Below are positions 1 through 7,077 of a stretch of DNA of 7,955 nt, in pieces. Location of the stretch: contig CAZPGF010000123.1 in NCBI GenBank assembly GCA_964586025.1, forward strand, positions 1-7,955. Direction: 5' to 3'. Within the stretch, counting starts at the first letter, position 1; each line of letters opens with the position of its first letter. Both the position numbers and the translations under genes were made by a program. The stretch is from JACKGW01 sp964586025 (GTDB lineage: Bacteria; Planctomycetota; PLA2; JAEUHO01). The notes beneath the pieces were generated by a model. That model was not told the DNA's origin and made no database searches. It saw only the letters and a program-made list of their open reading frames with translations.

Positions 1-1580
1 CCCGTGAGATGCGAGGGATCGGCGTCCGGAAACCAGATGCTCTGGTAGGTCTCGGCGTCCTCGTCGTGACGCAGGAATCGCGTGCGCGGCTCGCGATGCG
101 GCTTCCATCGCGCCGGGATGCCGCGCGGCTCGATCGCGGCCATGTTGGCCTCGACGACACGAACCGTCTGGTAGGCCGTCTCGACCTCGGCGAGTTGCCC
201 GGGCTGATGCCGCAGCGGCCCCCCTCGGGCGATCACGATCACCGCCGGAAGAAGCGCAGACGCGGCGGCGGCCGCGATCCACGGCATCGCGCGACGACGA
301 GGTGCGCCGCGTGCGATCGCCCAGGGCGATGCGGCGAGGACGAGCGCCGCGACGACGAGGAAGGTGCCGCGCGAACCGAGGGTCGGCACCCACCACGGAG
401 CCGTCGAGACGCAGCCGAGGAGGCCTCCCAGCGTGTTCGCGGCGAGCAGTCGCCCGACGTCGCCTCCACGCGCCGCAGCGAGTAGAGGAAGGATCGCTCC
501 GAGCGCGATCTGACCGGGCGCGAGCAAGAGCAGCGCGCCGGCGATGGCCCCGGCGAAGGCGACCGGCAGAAGCACCAGGCTCGAGAGCCCGTCGGGAACG
601 AGTCGGCCCATCCAGGGGGCCACGACAAGGGTCGGCAACGCCGCAGCGGGCACCGTCGCGAGCAATGCGATCGCCAATCGGCGGCGCACATCGCCGCTCG
701 ACGCGGCCACGCCTCCCACCGCCGATCCGACCGCGAGCGCGAGCAGGCAGACGCCGAACACGGCCGCCCAGACGTAGTTGCTCTGCCCGATCCACGGGCT
801 CATCAGTCGCACGCCCGCGATCTCGAGCGTCGTCACCGCGAATCCGGCGACGAGGGAGATCGCCAGAGCGGCGGGCGCGCGCAACGTCCCGGCGGGTCGA
901 TCGAGGCGAGGCGACGTCGCCGATGCGGCACGATCCGATCGTCGCCCGAGCAGGGCGAGGCCCGCCGTCGCGGTCGCCCCGCACGAAAGCACCACGAAGG
1001 TGGCGGCCGTCCCCCACCGCGGAATCCACTCGAGGGGCACGATCCAGCAGGCCAAGAGGCTTCCGAGGGTGCCGAGCGCCACGGTGATCCCCGTCACGCG
1101 TCCGGCCACCGGTGCGTCGGTCGCAGCGCGCGCGATCACGAAGGGCGTCGTCGTGGCGAGCAGCGCGAGAGGCGCCGTGTAGAGCACCACGCATGCGCCC
1201 ACCGTTCCGAAGCGACCCAGGGGCCAGGACGACGGGTCGAGCCCGCCGCGGGGGCCGAGTCCCGCCGCGACGGAGGGTCCGACGAAACCGACGGCGAGGA
1301 CCCACGCTGCGGCGAGGACGTGCGCGACCGCGAGCGGACGATCGCTGCGGGCCCGACTCCCCCACCGACTGCCCAGGGCGTAACCGATCGCGAGCGCGGC
1401 CAGCAGGACGCCGACGATCGTGCTCCAGACCTGGGCGGACTGTCCGAAGACCGGTGCGAGTTGGCGCTGTGCCGCGAACTCGATGCCCAGGATCGAGAAG
1501 CCGTTGACGAGGACGAGGGCAGCGCGCCGCGAGGAGGCCGCCGCAGTCCCCCCTCCGACTGCGGAGACCTTCGCCGCCAT
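1..1580 (-). CDS. Fused membrane / spermidine-synthase-like protein, C-terminus cut by the window edge
   Basis: I translated this frame by hand: it is open from an ATG at 1580 to the window edge, 526 codons without a stop. Residues 20 to about 450 are mostly hydrophobic, with about 12-13 probable membrane segments. Around residues 34-70 there is an E..xR.LAP.FGQS..VW motif followed by a glycine-rich helix, typical of the membrane part of fused MFS/spermidine synthases. The motif recurs at 253-289. From residue 467 (ETAYQTVRVVE), and again near 500-526 (RFLRHDEDAETYQSIW), the sequence matches the start of the aminopropyltransferase (SpeE-like) domain. The methyltransferase-type fold that would hold the active site lies outside the window. 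Family members are often assumed to transfer aminopropyl groups, but many are uncharacterised, so the substrate is open. The start lies 26 bp after the upstream stop, suggesting co-transcription. The ribosome site is weak: a GGGGG run 14 nt upstream. Confidence 0.85.
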   Translation of the reverse strand, partial: MAAKVSAVGGGTAAASSRRAALVLVNGFSILGIEFAAQRQLAPVFGQSAQVWSTIVGVLLAALAIGYALGSRWGSRARSDRPLAVAHVLAAAWVLAVGFVGPSVAAGLGPRGGLDPSSWPLGRFGTVGACVVLYTAPLALLATTTPFVIARAATDAPVAGRVTGITVALGTLGSLLACWIVPLEWIPRWGTAATFVVLSCGATATAGLALLGRRSDRAASATSPRLDRPAGTLRAPAALAISLVAGFAVTTLEIAGVRLMSPWIGQSNYVWAAVFGVCLLALAVGSAVGGVAASSGDVRRRLAIALLATVPAAALPTLVVAPWMGRLVPDGLSSLVLLPVAFAGAIAGALLLLAPGQIALGAILPLLAAARGGDVGRLLAANTLGGLLGCVSTAPWWVPTLGSRGTFLVVAALVLAASPWAIARGAPRRRAMPWIAAAAASALLPAVIVIARGGPLRHQPGQLAEVETAYQTVRVVEANMAAIEPRGIPARWKPHREPRTRFLRHDEDAETYQSIWFPDADPSHLT

Positions 1581-1606
1581 GGCTCGGACGAAGGCCCCCG
1601 CCGGGC

Positions 1607-3247
1607 CTACCGGCCCTGGCCCAGGGCGTCCGCGTCGGTCACGCCGAGTTGCTTCAGGAGAGCGAGGGCTTCGGCATGGCTCGACGTGGTCGGGAAGTCA
1701 CGGCAGATGCGCAGCAGCAGGTCGCGCGCGCGATCCGGATCGTCGGAGATCACCGACTTCGCGCGTTCCAGCAGCCGCGACGTCTGGACCTCCTGCTCCT
1801 CGGTCGCACCCGACGTCACGGGTGCCGGCGCCGCGGGCTCCCCGTTCGACTCCGATGCCGCGACGGTCGGCGCGGGCACCGGGATCCGCAGGTAGAACCC
1901 GCTGCGCAGCCAGCCGTAGTACTTGCTGCGGCGGACGTCGATCGGGTTCACCCGCCCACGAGCCTGGAACATCCCGTCGAGGTCGCGTCGTACGGCGGCG
2001 AGAGACGGGTCGAGTTTGAGCTCTTCCTCGCGGACCAGGATGCCGTTGATGACGATCCGCACCTTCTTGTCGAGCGAGAGGATCGTGTCGCTCAAGAACA
2101 CCGACACTTCCGCGATGCCCTTTGCATCGATGCGCAACGTGTTCGGGTGCTCCTCGGAGTCCACGGCTTCGACGCGGATCTCGCGGACGTCGTCCTCCCA
2201 ATAGGGCTGGTCCAGGTTGACGTACCAGGCGAGTTGCTGGTCGGACTCGCGAATCACCCACGAGAACGACTTGGGATCGGTGCGACGCTGCTTCGCCATC
2301 CACGGGATGGATTCGGCGGCGGTGCCCTCCGTCACGGACGGATGCCCGCCGTCGCGCAGCGCCTTCGCCAGGTCGGGCTGGTCGATGACGAAGAGCGGGG
2401 TGTGGTGGTAGTTGACGACCGAGGCCTTCAGCTTCGGCGTGTCGAGCACGCCCTCACGAAGGATGGCCCCGGCGAAGAGCCACGGCGCCGACGAGAGCAG
2501 GACGAGGGCATCCTGCCCTCCGTCGAGGATGACTCGGTCGTAGTCCACGTGGTAGGACTCGCACACCTTCCGCAGCGGCGCGATCGTGCGCTCGACGCGG
2601 GTGCGCCCGCCCTCGCTGTAGGCGGCCGCCGCGGCGATCGGGACGACGACGAACCAGTCCTTCTGGATGTCGGGCGCGACATCCTTCGACCAGCGGGTCG
2701 ACACGATGTGCTTGCCCGCGTCGTCACCGGCCTTGTCCTTGCCGTGCATCGAGTAGACGAGCGGCCACGGGTCCGGACGCTCGTACTTCTCGAGGTCCCT
2801 CGCCTTGCTCGGGTAGGTCGCGGGGGTGCGCACGTGGACCCACAGAGAGGGACTCTTCAACTCGAAACCCGCCGAACCCTGCTGCTTCAACGTGTACTCG
2901 TTGAGCCGGACCCACTTCGTGTCGTCCATCGGCGGCTCGAACGCGCGGGACTGGTCGACGAGCCAGCGCAGGAAGGTCGGGTCGGCCAGCGGCGCATGGC
3001 CGGCCCCGGCGACGCGGGTCAACTGCTCGATGAACGCTTTGCGACTCGTCCAGAGTTCTTCGGTCGGGACGAAGTAGTCGCGGGCCCTCGACACGAGTTC
3101 CTGGAACGACTTGCGCTGGGCGGGATCCGTCGGCAGCGTCGTCTCGGCGGACTCGGCGAGCCATCCGCACGTCAGCAGGCAGAGTGCGAACGACGCCACC
3201 GCGAGGGGACGGACGAGACGCGACCGGCGCGATCGGACATGGTGCAT
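1607..3247 (-). CDS. Exported alpha/beta-hydrolase-like protein with a degenerate nucleophile elbow
   Basis: The protein has 546 residues. I chose the ATG at 3247 because it has a GGAG 9 nt upstream and is followed at once by a signal peptide: an arginine-rich start (residues 5-13), a hydrophobic core at 14-30 and cleavage probably near AESA/E at 31-35. A longer reading from a TTG at 3370 adds 41 disordered residues and is less likely. The middle looks like an esterase or dienelactone-hydrolase-type fold: strand plus oxyanion-type motif WPLVYSMHG (H168-G169), then VDYDRVILDGGQDA (about 233-247), then a hydrophobic stretch ending FAGAILREG and TPLFVIDQPD. Where such enzymes have GxSxG, this one reads G243-G-Q245-D-A247, so the nucleophile serine seems absent. 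A later region (about 330-440) is probably beta-rich, and the last 50 residues resemble a TPR-type helical hairpin. It may bind rather than hydrolyse its ligand. The fold assignment is moderate; the precise function is unknown. Confidence 0.85.
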   Translation of the reverse strand: MHHVRSRRSRLVRPLAVASFALCLLTCGWLAESAETTLPTDPAQRKSFQELVSRARDYFVPTEELWTSRKAFIEQLTRVAGAGHAPLADPTFLRWLVDQSRAFEPPMDDTKWVRLNEYTLKQQGSAGFELKSPSLWVHVRTPATYPSKARDLEKYERPDPWPLVYSMHGKDKAGDDAGKHIVSTRWSKDVAPDIQKDWFVVVPIAAAAAYSEGGRTRVERTIAPLRKVCESYHVDYDRVILDGGQDALVLLSSAPWLFAGAILREGVLDTPKLKASVVNYHHTPLFVIDQPDLAKALRDGGHPSVTEGTAAESIPWMAKQRRTDPKSFSWVIRESDQQLAWYVNLDQPYWEDDVREIRVEAVDSEEHPNTLRIDAKGIAEVSVFLSDTILSLDKKVRIVINGILVREEELKLDPSLAAVRRDLDGMFQARGRVNPIDVRRSKYYGWLRSGFYLRIPVPAPTVAASESNGEPAAPAPVTSGATEEQEVQTSRLLERAKSVISDDPDRARDLLLRICRDFPTTSSHAEALALLKQLGVTDADALGQGR

Positions 3248-3395
3248 CGCGAGGGGCTCCAGAGACGGTGAGAGCTCGGTGAAGCGGGGCGGAACCCGAT
3301 CGCCGGCGATGGGACTCGCCGGGCGTCGGGCACCGCGCCGCGGCGTTACCTTACCGAAACCCTCCGCCAAACGGGCGGCAACCCGCGACGCTCGG
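3248..3395 (-). promoter_or_regulatory. 148-bp intergenic gap between the coupled four-gene unit and the downstream pair
   Basis: This is the only sizeable non-coding gap in the window. Reading on the minus strand, a short GC hairpin (CCGCC, loop CGTTT, GGCGG; 3378-3364) lies 17 nt after the TPR gene's stop. No U-run follows it, so it is at best a weak terminator or attenuator. Further on is an AT-richer GGTAAGGTAAC patch (around 3355-3345), but I could not pair it with a convincing -35 element. The gap could hold a promoter for the hydrolase-like gene and its downstream partner, or simply be an untranslated spacer within a longer operon. Position and spacing are the main support. Confidence 0.3.
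3257..3260 (-). promoter_or_regulatory. Ribosome binding site GGAG that decides the start of the hydrolase-like gene
   Basis: On the minus strand GGAG is followed by 9 nt and then the ATG at 3247. The spacing is normal, and the encoded product then begins with a signal peptide. This favours 3247 over the in-frame TTG at 3370. Confidence 0.6.
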
Positions 3396-4832
3396 TCACC
3401 GGTTTGTCCCGGTATCCCGGGCGGCGCGGTACGCGCGGCCCATCAGGATCCGGTACGACGAGGTCGGCGAGCCGCTTCGTCGTGCCGCGGCGAGCGCCCG
3501 CGCGAGGAAATCCAGCGCATCGACGGGGCGTCCGGTCTCGATCAGGACCCGCGCCGCGTCCTGGAGCGCGGGCAGGTGGCCCGGATCGACCGCGAGCGCG
3601 GCGAGGAATGCCCGCAACGCCCCCTCGGCGTCTCCGGCCCCGGCGAGCGCGAGTCCCCGGTCCGAGATCAGCGCCGGATCGCCCGGGTCGAGTTCGACGG
3701 CCTGCGCGGAGGCCTCGAGGGATTCGGTGGCGCGCCCCGCGACGCGCAGGGTGTTGCCCAGGTTCGACCACGCGGAGGGATCCGTGGGGTCGGCGGCGAC
3801 GATCGTCTCCTGCGCGAGCAAGCATCGGGCGAGGCGGCGCCCGTCGGGCCCGTCGGTGTGCAGCCGCTCGAAGTCCGCGCGAGCGATGGCCCACAGCACG
3901 TTGCGCGGCGCGACCTCGGTCGGGTCGTGGACGAGTTCCCCGGCCGCGAGATCGACGGCCTCGTCGAGATCGGCGGCGGTGCCGCGCACCGCCAGTCGTT
4001 CCGCCAAGCCCACCCGCGCACCGGGACGGCGCGGTTCGCGCTCGAGGACGGCGCGCCACGCCTCGATCGCGTCCTCGTTGCGACCGCCGATGCCGAGGGC
4101 TTCGGCACGGGTCGCGATCAGCGCGACCGGGGCCGCCTCGCCGAAGGCCGCCGGTTCCAGCGCATCGGCCAGCGCGGAGCCGGCGTCCGCGAAACGCGCC
4201 GCCTGCATCGCCTCGGCGCGCAGCGCGTCGTCATCGGGTGCGAGGACGAGGAGCCGTGCGTACAGCCGGGCCGCATCTCCTGCGGCGCGTGCCGCGGCGA
4301 AACTGGACGCGGCGCCCCGATCGTTGCCGGCTTCGAGGAAGGCCTCCGCGGCGCCGCGGGGATTGCCCGTGGTCAACAGCACGCGCGCCAGCGCATCGGC
4401 GATCAAGGCCCGCCATGTTTCGGGCAGCGCCTCGCGATCCACGCGCGCGAGGCGCTCGGCCGCGGCACCCGCCTCGCTACGGAGCAGGTACGACCACGCG
4501 AGGACGTAGAGCCCGCGCGCGCGAAGCTCGGGGTCGCCGTCACCGGCGATCAGATCGGTCTCGATCGGCCGCAGCACGTCGAGCGCGTCCGCCAGCACCA
4601 TGGTGACGCTGACGCCGCGCTGCACGCCCGCCTCGATCCGGCGTCGCGCGCGTGCGAGCAGGGCCTCGCCGGCGGCGACGCGGTCTTCCGGCGAGCCGCG
4701 CTCGCGCACCATCCGAAGCCGTTCGCTCAGCGCGCGGTCGTCGTCGATGTTCGGTGCGTCTTCGGCCGAGACCGTCGTCGCGAGTGCGACGATGGCGAGG
4801 CACCGAAGCACGAATCGTTCGATCCGCCTCAT
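3396..4832 (-). CDS. Exported tetratricopeptide-repeat (TPR) protein
   Basis: The protein has 478 residues. The ATG at 4832 overlaps the cytochrome gene's TGA (ATGA), has a GAGG 7 nt upstream, and is followed by a clear signal peptide: MRRIERFVLR, a hydrophobic core, and cleavage probably after VSA (residue 23). The rest is almost entirely alpha-helical and alanine-rich. Three consecutive TPRs are evident at about 349-385, 386-419 and 420-453, with W355, the A..SNLG..L pattern and A..LDPGDPA-type turns. A further TPR-like unit starts near N252 (NEDAIEAWRAVLEREPRRPG), and degenerate helical repeats fill residues 60-240. There is no catalytic motif or cysteine-based cofactor site. TPRs form protein-binding superhelices, so the likely role is a periplasmic scaffold. 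Tight coupling makes the cytochrome the obvious candidate partner, which is an inference. A longer reading that starts upstream at 5183 would run inside the cytochrome gene and lose the signal peptide. Confidence 0.9.
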   Translation of the reverse strand: MRRIERFVLRCLAIVALATTVSAEDAPNIDDDRALSERLRMVRERGSPEDRVAAGEALLARARRRIEAGVQRGVSVTMVLADALDVLRPIETDLIAGDGDPELRARGLYVLAWSYLLRSEAGAAAERLARVDREALPETWRALIADALARVLLTTGNPRGAAEAFLEAGNDRGAASSFAAARAAGDAARLYARLLVLAPDDDALRAEAMQAARFADAGSALADALEPAAFGEAAPVALIATRAEALGIGGRNEDAIEAWRAVLEREPRRPGARVGLAERLAVRGTAADLDEAVDLAAGELVHDPTEVAPRNVLWAIARADFERLHTDGPDGRRLARCLLAQETIVAADPTDPSAWSNLGNTLRVAGRATESLEASAQAVELDPGDPALISDRGLALAGAGDAEGALRAFLAALAVDPGHLPALQDAARVLIETGRPVDALDFLARALAAARRSGSPTSSYRILMGRAYRAARDTGTNR

Positions 4833-6031
4833 CGCCCGCCCTCGGTCGCGTCGAACGTGAACTCCACGCGATGCACGACCCGCGCCACGTCGGCCAACTC
4901 CTCGGGAACGTCGTCGGGTCCGGACGCGGCGTCGAGGCTCTCCTTGACCAGTGCGTCGCGCGGCGTGAGGCGATAGACCAGCCAGGCCTCGCCGCGCCCC
5001 TTCGTCAGTGCCGTCGTGAAGCGTCCGGAGCCGTCGCCGCGCGACGACGTGCGGACGAGCGGCGGGATCTGCGAGTCGCGCTTGCCCTCCTCGCGGTAGT
5101 ACTTGCGGAACGTCGCGAGCAGGGAGCGTGCCTGGTCGGAGCGTCGCAGGGGATCGAGGACGACGTTGCCGTCCGCGTCCCACAGCTTCAGGTACGTGTC
5201 GAACGAGCGGTGGCGCGCATCGGTCGGAATCGCGTGGCCGGCGCCGCGGTTCGTCACGAACACCTCGATCTCATGACCGCCGTCGGTGGTGGGGCGCACC
5301 TCGACGTCCAGCGCCGAGGCCCGCACGAGCATCGAGAAGCTGTGTCCACCGAGCCACGTGTGCCGACGTCCCGTGCGCACCGGCCCGCCCGGCACGAGGG
5401 GGCGATCCACCTCCGGCATGTGACAGGTGATACAGGTCTCCGCGGGGCGTTGGCGCGGCGGCGGTGCCTCGGGCGCGTAGGGACCGGCGAGCCACTCGAA
5501 GCCGGTTTCGTGCTGGTTGTGGCAGGGGAAGCAGATCTTCATCACGTCCCGCTGCTGGGGATCACCGATCGGGTTGCATGCCCCGGTCAGGCCACCGAAG
5601 GGTCCCGCCACGTTCGCTCCGTCCTGATGGCACGTGAGACACGACACGGCGTCCTCGCGCCGCGAGGTGCGCGAGACCGGCGTCTCGAAGTTCGCCTCGC
5701 GCAGCGAAACCGGCGCATGGCAGCGGATGCACTCCTCGGGATTCGGCATCTCGACGGTCTTCTCGAGGAAGAGCGGATCGGACATCGCGCGTCCGTGGAA
5801 CGAGGCCTTCCACTCCGTCCAGATCTCCTGATGGCACTTCCCGCAGGCCTCCGCCGTGAGGAACGCGGGTTCGCCCGCGGCCGCGCCGCCGGGCGCGGGC
5901 GGTGCGCCGCGGACGACGTCGTTCGGCGCGGGCGCTTCCGGTTGCTCGCCCCACGCGACGGGAAACGCGCTCGCCAGCAGCAGCAACGGCACGATCCGCC
6001 GCCATCGATCCCGAGGGGCGCGAAGGGTCAT
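4829..6031 (-). CDS. Exported pentaheme c-type cytochrome with a C-terminal beta-rich domain
   Basis: The protein has 400 residues. The signal peptide covers about residues 1-28 (basic start, core VPLLLLASAFPVAWG), followed by a Pro/Ala-rich linker to residue 55. Five CxxCH heme sites are visible: CGKCH 63-67, CIRCH 101-105, CLTCH 131-135, CFPCH 167-171 and CITCH 200-204, spaced 30-38 residues apart. The opening pattern AEACGKCHQEIWTEWKASFH resembles the cytochrome c554 group. Candidate distal ligands include H79, H174, H224 and H230. After residue 235 there are no more hemes. The chain becomes a probable Ig-like beta domain with EVFVTNRGAGHAIPTD (around 275-290), a motif seen at the end of several multiheme cytochromes. 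The likely role is periplasmic electron transfer; a redox enzyme activity cannot be excluded. GGAGG lies 4 nt before the ATG, which is slightly short. The start overlaps the ABC gene's stop (ATGA), and its own stop overlaps the TPR gene's start. Confidence 0.95.
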   Translation of the reverse strand: MTLRAPRDRWRRIVPLLLLASAFPVAWGEQPEAPAPNDVVRGAPPAPGGAAAGEPAFLTAEACGKCHQEIWTEWKASFHGRAMSDPLFLEKTVEMPNPEECIRCHAPVSLREANFETPVSRTSRREDAVSCLTCHQDGANVAGPFGGLTGACNPIGDPQQRDVMKICFPCHNQHETGFEWLAGPYAPEAPPPRQRPAETCITCHMPEVDRPLVPGGPVRTGRRHTWLGGHSFSMLVRASALDVEVRPTTDGGHEIEVFVTNRGAGHAIPTDARHRSFDTYLKLWDADGNVVLDPLRRSDQARSLLATFRKYYREEGKRDSQIPPLVRTSSRGDGSGRFTTALTKGRGEAWLVYRLTPRDALVKESLDAASGPDDVPEELADVARVVHRVEFTFDATEGGR

Positions 6032-7077
6032 GCGTCCTCCAGGGGCGTCACGCGCGACAGGACGGCGAGCCGCACCGCACGTCCCGGACCAACGTCGTCA
6101 TCGGCCAGGGCCTCGACGGCAAGCGAACCGACGCGGGCGACGACATGCGTTCCGTCGGCCGCGTCGAAGCGTTCGACGACGACCGCCGCGACGCCGTCGC
6201 CGTCGACCCGGGCGCGCACGCTACCCGGGCGTAACGCGAGGCGGACCGTGCGACCGTCGCGATCCCCGGCGCCGGCCGCCGGCTCGAGAGGCCCGAGCGG
6301 CGAATCGATCGCCGTGCCGCGCCAGGTCGCATCGATGACGTTGACCGGGCCGAACGCCCGCGCCGCCGCCTCGGTGCGCGGGGTCTCGCGAACGGAGGAG
6401 GGTTCGCCGCTCTCGACGATCCGCCCCGCGTCCAACACGGCGACCCGATCGGCTACCTCGAGCGCGTCGTCCGGGTCGTGCGTGACGAGAATCGCGGTGT
6501 GGCGGCGCTCGCGCGCGAGCTCGCGCAGGAGGGCGCGAAGGGCATGGCGACGGGTCGGATCGACGTGGGCAAGGGGCTCGTCGTAGAGGACCAGCCGCGG
6601 CTCCGCGGCGAGCGTCCGCGCGACGGCGACCCGTTGCCTCTCGCCTCCGGAGAGGGAGCCGGGGCGACGACGCATCAACGCCTGGGGAAGGCCCACGCGA
6701 TCGAACCATGCGGCGACGTCGGCGCGTCGGCCCCGACCCGCACCGGAGGCGCGCATGGCGAACGCGACGTGATCTCCGGCGGTGAGATGGGGCCAGAGTT
6801 CGAGTCCCTGGAACACGACGCCGACGCGCCGGTCTTCGGGAAGCACGTGGACGTTCGGGTCGTCGAGGACGCGATCGCCGAGCCGCACGACGCCCGCGCT
6901 CGGTCGGACCAGTCCCGCCAGCGCGCGCAGCAGCGTCGTCTTCCCCGAGCCGCTCGCGCCGAGCAGCGCGAGCGTGCGCTCCGCCTCGAGCGCCAGCGAG
7001 ACGTCGCGCACGACGATCGCCGCGCCCGGTCGCGGCGCGACCGACAGCCCCTCGACCCGAAGCGCCTCGCCCCTCAT
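6028..7077 (-). CDS. ABC transporter ATP-binding protein, importer type with TOBE-like C-terminus
   Basis: The protein has 349 residues. The ATG at 7077 has an excellent GGAGGG 8 nt upstream and overlaps the HEAT gene's TGA (ATGA). All nucleotide-binding motifs are visible: Walker A GASGSGKT (40-47), Q-loop Q90 in VGVVFQGLELWPHLT, signature LSGGERQR (142-149), Walker B LVLYDE (162-167, catalytic E167) and switch H200. The D-loop reads LAHVD rather than the usual LSALD. From about residue 235 to the end, PVNVIDATWRG, PLGPLEP and VRLALRPGSV fit a TOBE-type regulatory domain. That domain is typical of the CysA/PotA/FbpC/ModC group, which energise uptake of sulfate, polyamines, iron or molybdate. 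The substrate cannot be told from this sequence. No permease or solute-binding protein is present downstream; partners would have to lie upstream of the window or elsewhere. It is cytoplasmic, acting at the inner membrane. Confidence 0.95.
   Translation of the reverse strand: MRGEALRVEGLSVAPRPGAAIVVRDVSLALEAERTLALLGASGSGKTTLLRALAGLVRPSAGVVRLGDRVLDDPNVHVLPEDRRVGVVFQGLELWPHLTAGDHVAFAMRASGAGRGRRADVAAWFDRVGLPQALMRRRPGSLSGGERQRVAVARTLAAEPRLVLYDEPLAHVDPTRRHALRALLRELARERRHTAILVTHDPDDALEVADRVAVLDAGRIVESGEPSSVRETPRTEAAARAFGPVNVIDATWRGTAIDSPLGPLEPAAGAGDRDGRTVRLALRPGSVRARVDGDGVAAVVVERFDAADGTHVVARVGSLAVEALADDDVGPGRAVRLAVLSRVTPLEDA

Noticed and set aside
239..691. Short minus-strand open frame (150 codons) inside the membrane-protein gene
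   Set aside because: It is in a different frame from the membrane protein. Its serine/arginine-rich translation has no domain, while the other frame reads through as a coherent membrane protein.
1649..3271. Long plus-strand open frame (540 codons) opposite the hydrolase-like gene
   Set aside because: It mirrors a well-supported minus-strand gene. Its translation is dominated by R, G, V and D with no recognisable domain, as expected of antisense frames in GC-rich DNA.
3299..3310. Perfect 12-bp palindrome ATCGCCGGCGAT in the intergenic gap as a possible operator
   Set aside because: At this base composition several perfect 12-bp palindromes are expected by chance in 8 kb, and there is no second copy or promoter next to it.
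3111..4976. Long plus-strand open frame (621 codons) opposite the TPR gene
   Set aside because: It is an antisense shadow spanning two minus-strand genes and the gap, with low-complexity arginine/glycine-rich translation and no domain.
4652..6586. Long plus-strand open frame (644 codons) opposite the cytochrome gene
   Set aside because: The opposite strand encodes five CxxCH motifs and a signal peptide in frame, which is decisive. The plus-strand translation shows no coherent domain.
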